Assembly: GCA_937960785.1 (NCBI GenBank)
Contig: CALGOZ010000003.1
Span: 1-6,455, forward strand
Length of the DNA: 6,455 bases
Source: an uncultured Pseudogracilibacillus sp.
GTDB lineage: Bacteria > Bacillota > Bacilli > Bacillales > Amphibacillaceae
Reading direction: 5' to 3'
The notes below the pieces were generated by a model. It was given only the letters and a program-made list of their open reading frames with translations. It ran no database searches and had not been told where the DNA came from. This document shows positions 1 to 5,468 of this stretch, in pieces; position 1 is the first letter of the stretch, and every line of letters starts with the position of its first letter. A program made the translations under genes and the position numbers.

Positions 1-68
1 AACTTATTTTACTCGAACAACTATACCGCGCCTTTAAAATTCAACGAGGAGAACCATATCATAAGTAG
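1..68 (+). CDS. Probable C-terminal end of an unidentified protein (partial, 5' end outside window)
   Basis: The third forward frame is open from the window edge to a TAG at 66-68 and reads LILLEQLYRAFKIQRGEPYHK, a plausible charged, helical protein tail. The stop codon is followed directly, and slightly overlapped, by a hairpin with a short T-run, which is how a Bacillus gene commonly ends. Frame 1 is also open to 76-78, but its stop would lie in the loop of that hairpin, so frame 3 is preferred. I do not recognise the family from 21 residues and assign no function. If real, the gene converges on the GGDEF-EAL gene. Confidence 0.4.
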   Translation, partial: LILLEQLYRAFKIQRGEPYHK

Positions 69-100
69 TCGTAAGTAAATACTAACTCCTTACGACTTTT
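67..100 (+). terminator. Probable rho-independent terminator between convergent genes
   Basis: A perfect 9-bp inverted repeat, AGTCGTAAG (67-75) and CTTACGACT (89-97), encloses a 13-base loop and is followed by TTT on the plus strand. On the minus strand the sequence after the stem (ACTTATGATA) is not a U-run, so the hairpin mainly suits a plus-strand transcript entering from the left. It may also give some stop to the GGDEF-EAL message, whose stop codon is about 16 bases away. The T-run is short, so strength is uncertain. Confidence 0.5.
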
Positions 101-112
101 AATTGTTACAAT

Positions 113-2248
113 TTATTCTTTATATAAAACTTTTATAAGTTCATCGGCTGGAAGTGGCTTATAGTAGTAATAGCCTTGTACAAGATAACACGATTGTTCT
201 TGTAAAAAGCGTACATGCTCTTCTGTTTCAACTCCTTCGGCCAACACTTCTAAGCTTAAATTGTTCGCTAAAGCGATGATTGCCTTAATAACTGCTCTAT
301 TCGAATTGCTTTCATTGAGGAAAAAGGTTCGATCAATTTTTAATTTATTAATCGGTAAGTTACTTAAATAATTTAGGGAACTATAGCCAGAACCAAAATC
401 ATCGATGCTCACTTTAACACCGATTCGCTGTAATTGCTGTAAAATTTGTTCCGCATACTTTACATCGATCGTCATGCTTTCGGTAATTTCTAATTCTAAA
501 TATTGAGGTTCTAAGCCTTCTTCGCACAGCGTCCTTTTTACAACATCGGTAAAACCATAGGACATAAATTGACGAATCGAGACGTTTACGGCCATTGTAA
601 GCTTTGAAAAACCTTCTTCATGCCAATTTTTTAATTGGGCTACAGCGGTTTTTAGCACCCATTCACCAATTGGTGTAATAAGACCCGTTTCTTCTGCCAC
701 AGGGATAAAATCTAACGGTGAGATAAGGCCGTGCTCTGGATGGTGCCAACGGATTAACGCTTCAACACCGACGATTTCTTTCGTTTTCGAATGGATTTGT
801 GGTTGATAATATAATTCAAATTGTTCTTGTTCTAAAGCTTTTCTAAGTTCTGTCTCTAATAACACTTTTCGGTTTAAATCTTCCGTTAGTTTTGCATGAT
901 AAAAGTAAAACGTATTTTGCCCGAGAGATTGAGAAATTTCCTTCGCTTCATACATTGCAATATCAGCATGTTGAATCAATTCATCAACGTGACCACCATC
1001 GTTTGGAAACATACTAATTCCAAGACTCGGGCTAATGTAAATTTCTATATCTCCTACTCGATAAAAACCGCTTAACTGTTCGATTAATTCATTTGCTAAA
1101 AAGGCAGCTCTCGTTTGACTTAGTTCTGGAAGGACGATTAAAAATTCATCTCCACCAAAGCGAGCGACGATATTTTCTTCATCGATCATCGATTGTAAGT
1201 GCTTGCTGAAAGATTTTAATAGTTCATCCCCAACCGAATGACCTAAGGTATCATTTATATTTTTAAAACGATCTAAGTCTAAAAACATTAAAGTAAAAGA
1301 ACATTCTTCTTCAATTAAATGTTCAATCGTTTCAATAACAAACGTACGATTCGGTAAGTTCGTTAAATAATCGTGATAGGCTAAATACTTTATTTTCTCT
1401 TCATCTTTCTTTCGATCTGTAATATCAAAAGCCGTTCCGATCACTTCTTTTACATTTCCATTTTTAAAAATAGGTGCTAAATGAACTAAAAAACAAATGT
1501 CATCAAGTTTTAATTCAAATTTAACCCGTTTTCCTTCGTAGGATTCGGAGAAGTGCTCATTAATCTTTATCGCTTCTTTTTCCGAAAATAGTTGTTGTAC
1601 TGTCTTTCCTTCGATGACCTCTGTCGTAAAATTTATTCTACCTGCTAACTTTCCCTCCGACATTACGAAGGTAAATTTCCCATCCTCTCGACGAACAATT
1701 TTAAAAATTAAATTACTTAATTGCTTAATCGTCGTTTGGAAGTCATTTTCTAATGCTAGTTGTAAGTCTTTTTCAATTTTGATTCTTTCTGTTATATCCG
1801 TGCGAATCGCTATATATTGATAAGGCTTTCCTCGCTCATTTAAAAAGGGAACAATTGTCGTATTAACCCAGTAGTACGTTCCATCTTTAGCTTTATTTCG
1901 TATATCCCCTTTCCAGACGTTGCCGGTTCCAATCGTACGCCACATCTCCTTGAAAAACTCTCGGGAATGATAACCCGAGTTTAAAATTCGATGATTGTTA
2001 CCGATTAGTTCATCGCGTTCATATTTCGATATTTCTAAAAATTTATCATTTACATAAATGATTACTCCTTGAGGGTCTGTAATCACAACGATTGCTGACT
2101 CATTTAAAGCAGTTAAAATATTCATCGCATTAATATGTTCGATTTCTTTTACATGAGCCATCCGACTCGTAATATCATTCATAATCACACCTGGCCTAAT
2201 CTGGCCTTTTCTCGCTTGTGCTGCTCGACCATCTTTTTTCCTAGTCAT
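113..2248 (-). CDS. PAS-PAS-GGDEF-EAL cyclic-di-GMP signalling protein
   Basis: This 711-residue protein has no signal peptide or membrane segment, so it should be a soluble cytoplasmic sensor that makes and/or degrades c-di-GMP. PAS1 covers about residues 45-155 and PAS2 about 170-280. The GGDEF domain (about 285-450) has DLDRFKNIND (324-333) and GGDEF (365-369). The EAL domain (about 460-708) has EAL (496-498), N555 in VNVS, E587 in EITE, DDFGSGYSS from D616, K637 in KID, AEGVET (670-675) and Q691. All the usual phosphodiesterase metal and catalytic residues are therefore present. The cyclase core is also complete, but the RxxD inhibitory site is replaced by DEEN (356-359), and the usual AKxxGRN segment is expanded to AKEISQSLGQN. 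PAS1 resembles FAD-binding Aer/NifL PAS domains, so a redox or oxygen input is inferred. The start is the ATG at 2248, eight bases after a strong GGGAGGG. The net activity (cyclase, phosphodiesterase or both) cannot be told from sequence. It resembles Bacillus YkoW/Cdg-type composite proteins. Confidence 0.96.
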   Translation of the reverse strand: MTRKKDGRAAQARKGQIRPGVIMNDITSRMAHVKEIEHINAMNILTALNESAIVVITDPQGVIIYVNDKFLEISKYERDELIGNNHRILNSGYHSREFFKEMWRTIGTGNVWKGDIRNKAKDGTYYWVNTTIVPFLNERGKPYQYIAIRTDITERIKIEKDLQLALENDFQTTIKQLSNLIFKIVRREDGKFTFVMSEGKLAGRINFTTEVIEGKTVQQLFSEKEAIKINEHFSESYEGKRVKFELKLDDICFLVHLAPIFKNGNVKEVIGTAFDITDRKKDEEKIKYLAYHDYLTNLPNRTFVIETIEHLIEEECSFTLMFLDLDRFKNINDTLGHSVGDELLKSFSKHLQSMIDEENIVARFGGDEFLIVLPELSQTRAAFLANELIEQLSGFYRVGDIEIYISPSLGISMFPNDGGHVDELIQHADIAMYEAKEISQSLGQNTFYFYHAKLTEDLNRKVLLETELRKALEQEQFELYYQPQIHSKTKEIVGVEALIRWHHPEHGLISPLDFIPVAEETGLITPIGEWVLKTAVAQLKNWHEEGFSKLTMAVNVSIRQFMSYGFTDVVKRTLCEEGLEPQYLELEITESMTIDVKYAEQILQQLQRIGVKVSIDDFGSGYSSLNYLSNLPINKLKIDRTFFLNESNSNRAVIKAIIALANNLSLEVLAEGVETEEHVRFLQEQSCYLVQGYYYYKPLPADELIKVLYKE

Positions 2249-2256
2249 AAGTATCG

Positions 2257-2266
2257 CCCTCCCTTT
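2257..2266 (-). promoter_or_regulatory. Strong ribosome binding site of the GGDEF-EAL gene
   Basis: On the minus strand AAAGGGAGGG lies eight bases before the ATG at 2248, an ideal Bacillus arrangement. It fixes the start there rather than at the internal methionine codon for residue 23. Confidence 0.85.
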
Positions 2267-2443
2267 TTGCTAAATAAACTAATAAGAAATCCCGTTCAAC
2301 TTATATAAAAAATATATATCTTTAATTCATAATACCTATACTTTTTAAAAACTTCATTAAAAAACTCTTTTTCAAATGTTACTTTTAACTAGTACATAAA
2401 TTGTGCTAAGTTAATTACTGACAAAATGTACTTGAAATAAGTA

Positions 2444-2470
2444 AAGGCGTTCGGTATGACCGAACACCTT
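2444..2470 (-). terminator. Rho-independent terminator of the dus gene
   Basis: Twelve-base arms, 2444-2455 and 2459-2470, form a stem around the central bases ATG. Read on the minus strand it is AAGGTGTTCGGT-cat-ACCGAACGCCTT, followed by the U-rich TACTTATTTC. The single imperfect position is a G-U wobble on the minus strand but a C-A mismatch on the plus strand, which supports minus-strand use. It lies about 50 bases after the dus stop codon and separates dus from the GGDEF-EAL gene. Confidence 0.75.
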
Positions 2471-2519
2471 CTTCCTTAGCTTGTCCTCGCCTACATTTTC
2501 AGTTACTTATATTTAACTT

Positions 2520-3509
2520 TTAACCTAGTTCTGCTTCCTCTTTTAATTGGGCAATAACAGGCTTAACAATAGCTCGTACTTCATCGGTATTTTCCGTATC
2601 CATTAACTGATGACGAAGTTGGCTTGCTCCGCGAAAGTCACGAACATAAATTTTGAAGAAACGTAACAACGGTTTAAAAGGACGAGGACCAAACTTATCC
2701 TCATAATAATCATGCAAGTCTAATTGCAATAAAAGTAATTGTAAATAATCAACTGGTGTACGTGCTTTAGGCTCTTTCTCAAAGGCAAAGGGATTTGTAA
2801 AGACACCACGGCCAATCATTACCCCATCAACACCGTATTGTTCGACGAGTTCAAGGCCTTTTTGCCGATCTGGAATATCTCCATTAATCGTAAGTAACGT
2901 CTCAGGAGCTATTTCATCTCTTAACTGTTTAATATCTGGAATAAGTTCCCAATGAGCTGGAACTTTGCTCATCTCTTTTCGTGTACGTAAATGAATCGAT
3001 AAATTAACGATATCTTGTTTAAATAAATGAGTTAACCAATCGCGCCATTCAGCGACATCGACATAACCGAGACGAGTCTTAACGCTAACTGGTAAGCCAG
3101 CTTCCTTCGTCGCTTCGATTATTTCTGCTGCTACGTCCGGTCGATTAATTAAACCGGCACCTCGCCCTTTTGCAGCGACGTTTTGGACCGGACAGCCCAT
3201 ATTTATATCAATACCTTGAAAACCCATCTCTTTCATTCCGTGCGCCATTTTGCGGAAGTATTTCGGTTCATCACCCCATATATGAGCAACGATCGGCTGT
3301 TCATCCTCGGTAAAAAGTAAGCGACCACGAACATTATCTCGACCGTCTGGATGACAATAGCTTACCGTATTAGCAAACTCGGTAAAAAACACATCTGGCC
3401 GCGCCGCTTCTGCAATCACATGACGGAAGACAACGTCCGTCACATCTTCCATCGGCGCTAAAATGAAAAAGGGCTTCGGTAGTTTATGCCAAAAGTTTTT
3501 CGTTTGCAT
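2520..3509 (-). CDS. dus: tRNA-dihydrouridine synthase (Dus family, YfjN-like)
   Basis: This flavoenzyme would reduce uridines in the tRNA D-loop to dihydrouridine, using FMN and NADPH in the cytoplasm. Counting from the ATG at 3509 (329 residues), the N-terminal TIM barrel shows the FMN-binding APMEDVTD (18-25), INMGCPVQNV with the expected catalytic Cys106, VKTR with Lys144, IHLRTR with His173, NGDI from Asn209 and the phosphate-binding GRG (233-235). The C-terminal part (about 250-325) matches the helical tRNA-binding domain, and the length is normal. The usual Gln of the QLxG strand is His76 (AHIWG). The overall sequence recalls the second Bacillus subtilis Dus, YfjN, rather than YacF/DusB; this is from memory, not a search. 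A TTG codon sits directly before the ATG (3512), but AGGGGA at 3522-3517 is seven bases from the ATG and only four from the TTG, so the ATG is preferred. It is transcribed alone, divergently from mqo. Confidence 0.95.
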   Translation of the reverse strand: MQTKNFWHKLPKPFFILAPMEDVTDVVFRHVIAEAARPDVFFTEFANTVSYCHPDGRDNVRGRLLFTEDEQPIVAHIWGDEPKYFRKMAHGMKEMGFQGIDINMGCPVQNVAAKGRGAGLINRPDVAAEIIEATKEAGLPVSVKTRLGYVDVAEWRDWLTHLFKQDIVNLSIHLRTRKEMSKVPAHWELIPDIKQLRDEIAPETLLTINGDIPDRQKGLELVEQYGVDGVMIGRGVFTNPFAFEKEPKARTPVDYLQLLLLQLDLHDYYEDKFGPRPFKPLLRFFKIYVRDFRGASQLRHQLMDTENTDEVRAIVKPVIAQLKEEAELG

Positions 3510-3516
3510 CAAAGAA

Positions 3517-3522
3517 TCCCCT
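3517..3522 (-). promoter_or_regulatory. Ribosome binding site of dus (decides ATG over TTG)
   Basis: On the minus strand AGGGGA ends seven bases before the ATG at 3509. The in-frame TTG at 3512 would be only four bases away, closer than is usual in Bacillus. Confidence 0.65.
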
Positions 3523-3551
3523 ATCCCATTCTTTATTATAATCCATTACAA

Positions 3552-3579
3552 ATCATATCATAAGTAACGAATAGAACAA
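3552..3579 (-). promoter_or_regulatory. Candidate sigma-A promoter for dus, extended -10 type
   Basis: On the minus strand a -10 hexamer TATGAT (3557-3552) is preceded by TGA, giving an extended -10 element. A weak -35, TTGTTC (3579-3574), lies 16 bases upstream. Transcription would begin near 3546, about 37 bases before the ATG. A second possible -10, TATAAT at 3540-3535, lies closer but has no good -35. The assignment is tentative because the whole spacer is A+T-rich. Confidence 0.3.
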
Positions 3580-3718
3580 ACTAATATTTAATAGGAAAAG
3601 TTAAACATATATCCTTAATATTAATGCTCTTTTCCATTCAATTCTTACTAGAAATTTGCGGATAATGAAGGCAAATTTACACATAAATTAAGGGACAATC
3701 CATACAATAAAATAGAAT

Positions 3719-3732
3719 AAACATCGTTTACA
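3719..3732 (-). promoter_or_regulatory. cre-like catabolite control half-site upstream of mqo
   Basis: The minus strand reads TGTAAACGATGTTT. The first eight bases and the central CG fit the CcpA-binding cre consensus (TGWAANCGNTNWCA), but the last two bases do not. It is about 200 bases upstream of the mqo ATG. A weak candidate only, made plausible because TCA-cycle genes are commonly under carbon control in Bacillus. Confidence 0.25.
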
Positions 3733-3740
3733 CCTTTTTG

Positions 3741-3755
3741 ATAATAGATGATTAT
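3741..3755. promoter_or_regulatory. Candidate CcpC-type operator (ATAA-N7-TTAT) upstream of mqo
   Basis: ATAATAGATGATTAT is an exact ATAA-N7-TTAT dyad, the arrangement known for CcpC, the citrate-responsive LysR-type repressor of citZ and citB in Bacillus. It is also a perfect inverted repeat of ATAAT and ATTAT around AGATG. Depending on which promoter is used, its centre would lie about 50 or 80 bases upstream of the mqo transcript start. The A+T-rich setting makes a chance match possible. Confidence 0.35.
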
Positions 3756-3793
3756 TGTTTGTTATGACTTTTTCTTATCAATTATATAATATT

Positions 3794-3821
3794 TTATCAA
3801 AGAAAATTTCCATGATACAAT
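3794..3821 (+). promoter_or_regulatory. Candidate sigma-A promoter for mqo
   Basis: TTATCA (3794-3799), a 16-base spacer and TACAAT (3816-3821) preceded by TGA (extended -10) would start transcription near 3828. That gives a leader of about 96 bases that includes the whole stem-loop at 3844-3899. An alternative is TATAAT at 3785-3790 with ATGACT (3764-3769), but the 15-base spacer is short. The choice between them is open. Confidence 0.35.
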
Positions 3822-3843
3822 AGATAAGGATTATACTTTATCA

Positions 3844-3899
3844 TTAAAAGGTTGAACAGTTTGCTCGCAATCTTTGCTCAAACTTACACAACCTTTAAA
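3844..3899 (+). other. Long imperfect stem-loop in the mqo leader
   Basis: AAAGGTTG (3847-3854) pairs perfectly with CAACCTTT (3889-3896). Inside it AGTTTG (3858-3863) pairs with CAAACT (3879-3884), and GCAA (3867-3870) with TTGC (3874-3877). Two more A-U pairs can form outside past one mismatch. No U-run follows, so it is not a terminator. The hairpin ends about nine bases before the Shine-Dalgarno sequence, and its 3' arm CCTTT (3892-3896) is also complementary to AAAGG (3908-3912) of that site. The loop region contains a direct repeat, TTTGCTC, at 3860-3866 and 3873-3879. A role in mRNA stability or translational control is inferred only. Confidence 0.5.
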
Positions 3900-3907
3900 T
3901 ATAATGA

Positions 3908-3915
3908 AAAGGAAG
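3908..3915 (+). promoter_or_regulatory. Ribosome binding site of mqo (decides the start)
   Basis: AAAGGAAG, a near match to AAAGGAGG, lies eight bases before the ATG at 3924. The in-frame TTG at 3852 has AAAAGG directly abutting it with no spacer, so it cannot be served properly. Confidence 0.75.
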
Positions 3916-3923
3916 AGAGAGAT

Positions 3924-5402
3924 ATGGTCAGCAAGCAGTCTCCAAAGGAAGTCATTTTAATTGGTGCAGGTATTATGAGTACTACATTGGGGGTTTTGCT
4001 AAAGGAATTAGTGCCCGAATGGAATATTACCATTTATGAAAAGCTGCCCAATGCCGGAGAGGAAAGTTCAAATGAGTGGAACAACGCAGGGACAGGGCAT
4101 TCCGCATTATGTGAGCTTAACTATACCCCGGAATTAGACGACGGTACAATCGACACGACAAAGGCTATTTCAGTCAACGAGCAGTTCCAATTATCGAAAC
4201 AGTTTTGGACGTATTTAGTTGAAAAGGAGTTAATTAAAGACCCAGACGACTTCATCATGCCTTTACCTCATATTAGTTTTGTACAAGGTGCCGATGATGT
4301 CGCTTATTTACGTAAACGTTACGAAGCATTAGTCGACAATCCTTTATTCAAAGGAATGGAATACTCTGAAGATCCAGAAGTGTTGAAAGAGTGGATTCCA
4401 CTTATTATGGAAAATCGTAGGTCTACAGAACCGATTGCCGCAACGAAAATCGATTCTGGAACAGACGTAAACTTCGGGGCCTTAACGAGGGTCTTAATCA
4501 ATTATTTAGAAGATGAAGGAGTCAATGTAAAATATAACAGTAACGTACAGCGAATTCGCCGAGCCCGTGGTGGCCATTGGGAAGTGAAAATCCAAGACGA
4601 AGCAATGAATGCGATTCGCTATCATGAAGCGGATTTCGTCTTTATCGGAGCCGGTGGCGGTAGTTTACCGTTATTACAAATGACTGGAATCCCTGAATCA
4701 AAACATATCGGTGGCTTCCCAGTAAGTGGATTATTTTTAGTTTGTAACAACGAAGAACTAATCGAAAAACACCATGCGAAAGTATATGGAAAGGCAAAAG
4801 TAGGGGCTCCACCAATGTCGGTTCCTCACTTAGATAGCCGTTATATTGACGGTAAAAAAGAATTGCTTTTTGGACCATTTGCTGGATTTACACCGAAGTT
4901 TTTAAAGTCTGGTTCTTACTTCGATTTAATCGGATCTGTAAAACCATCGAATGTCACAACGATGCTAGCAGCTGGATTAAAGGAAATGGGCTTAACCCGT
5001 TACTTAATTCAACAGCTTCTTTTAACAGAGGATGAGCGAATCGAAGAGTTGCGTGAATTTATTCCAGATGCAAAGAAAGAAGATTGGGAAATCGTAACAG
5101 CCGGTCAACGTGTACAAGTAATTAAAGATACAGAAAAAGGCGGAAAAGGTACCCTTCAATTCGGTACGGAAGTAATTACATCCCAAGACGGTACCGTCGC
5201 TGCCTTACTCGGAGCATCACCAGGAGCTTCTACAGCAGTACACGTAATGCTAGAAGTATTAGAACGCTCTTTCCCAGAGTATTTAGACGAATGGATGCCA
5301 AAAATTAAAGAAATGGTACCATCCTACGGTCAAAAATTAATGGAAAATACGGACTTGCTAGAAGAAATTACGAAAAAGGCAAGCGATGCATTAGGAATTT
5401 AA
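3924..5402 (+). CDS. mqo: Malate:quinone oxidoreductase
   Basis: This FAD enzyme oxidises L-malate to oxaloacetate and passes electrons to membrane quinone, linking the TCA cycle to the respiratory chain as a peripheral membrane protein. The 492-residue product begins with the dinucleotide-binding strand VILIGAGIMS (Gly14, Gly16, Ser19) and Glu39 at the end of the second strand. It continues with the family block NEWNNAGTGHSALCELNY (50-67) and carries KIDSGTDVNFGALTR (175-189), GGGGS-like GAGGGSLP (242-249), KHIGGFPVSGLF (260-271), KVGAPPMSVPHLD (292-304), LLFGPFAGF (314-322) and the C-terminal FAD-contact region ALLGASPGASTAVHVMLE (427-444). Length is normal for the Bacillus enzyme (about 500). 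An in-frame TTG at 3852 would add 24 residues unlike any MQO start and lies within the leader hairpin, so the ATG at 3924, with its own ribosome binding site, is chosen. It is a single-gene unit ending at a strong terminator. Confidence 0.97.
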   Translation: MVSKQSPKEVILIGAGIMSTTLGVLLKELVPEWNITIYEKLPNAGEESSNEWNNAGTGHSALCELNYTPELDDGTIDTTKAISVNEQFQLSKQFWTYLVEKELIKDPDDFIMPLPHISFVQGADDVAYLRKRYEALVDNPLFKGMEYSEDPEVLKEWIPLIMENRRSTEPIAATKIDSGTDVNFGALTRVLINYLEDEGVNVKYNSNVQRIRRARGGHWEVKIQDEAMNAIRYHEADFVFIGAGGGSLPLLQMTGIPESKHIGGFPVSGLFLVCNNEELIEKHHAKVYGKAKVGAPPMSVPHLDSRYIDGKKELLFGPFAGFTPKFLKSGSYFDLIGSVKPSNVTTMLAAGLKEMGLTRYLIQQLLLTEDERIEELREFIPDAKKEDWEIVTAGQRVQVIKDTEKGGKGTLQFGTEVITSQDGTVAALLGASPGASTAVHVMLEVLERSFPEYLDEWMPKIKEMVPSYGQKLMENTDLLEEITKKASDALGI

Positions 5403-5415
5403 CAGTATACATTAG

Positions 5416-5446
5416 GCGACGTTCATTTTAATGAACGTCGCTTTTT
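5416..5446 (+). terminator. Strong rho-independent terminator of mqo
   Basis: GCGACGTTCAT (5416-5426) pairs perfectly over 11 bp with ATGAACGTCGC (5431-5441) around the loop TTTA, followed by TTTTT (5442-5446). It starts 13 bases after the mqo stop. The minus-strand side lacks a U-run, but the same hairpin is the only stem visible beyond the convergent gene ending at 5469, so it may act partly in both directions. Confidence 0.9.
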
Positions 5447-5468
5447 AACTTTATATTTCTTTATTAAG

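Larger units (their letters stand above)
3513..3923. other. Divergent regulatory spacer between dus and mqo
   Basis: This roughly 410-base stretch, strongly A+T-rich, encodes no credible protein. It holds a probable dus promoter on the left and a probable mqo promoter, regulator-like sites and a structured leader on the right. It also contains a perfect 10-bp palindrome TTAATATTAA (3615-3624) lying between the arms GGAAAAG (3594-3600) and CTTTTCC (3629-3635), for which I can offer no function. Confidence 0.7.

Noticed and set aside
1614..1820. 68-residue open frame on the plus strand
   Set aside because: It is antisense to the PAS region of the GGDEF-EAL gene and is explained by that gene's codon usage.
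2329..2357. Possible promoter for the GGDEF-EAL gene (TATTAT with ATGAAG, 17-base spacer, minus strand)
   Set aside because: The -35 matches only three of six bases and the spacer is so A+T-rich that several equally poor alternatives exist. The 2249-2443 stretch very probably holds the promoter, but I cannot place it.
3509..3512. The shared TTG-ATG start pair in dus and the laccase-domain gene as a regulatory feature
   Set aside because: Two occurrences of a TTG before ATG are easily chance in A+T-rich DNA, and the spacing to the ribosome binding site supports plain ATG starts.
3594..3635. GGAAAAG/CTTTTCC inverted repeat as a terminator
   Set aside because: The stem is 7 bp with a 28-base loop and no adjacent T-run, in a divergent spacer where no transcript is expected to end.
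3900..3905. TATAAT-like hexamer (AATATAATG) as an mqo promoter
   Set aside because: It would start transcription at or inside the ribosome binding site and has no matching -35.
3852..3923. TTG-initiated 24-residue N-terminal extension of mqo
   Set aside because: The TTG has no spaced ribosome binding site, lies inside the leader hairpin, and the extension is unlike MQO N-termini. The ATG at 3924 has a well-placed AAAGGAAG.
4642..4878. 78-residue open frame on the minus strand within mqo
   Set aside because: It is antisense to a strongly conserved part of MQO and shows no family resemblance or ribosome binding evidence.
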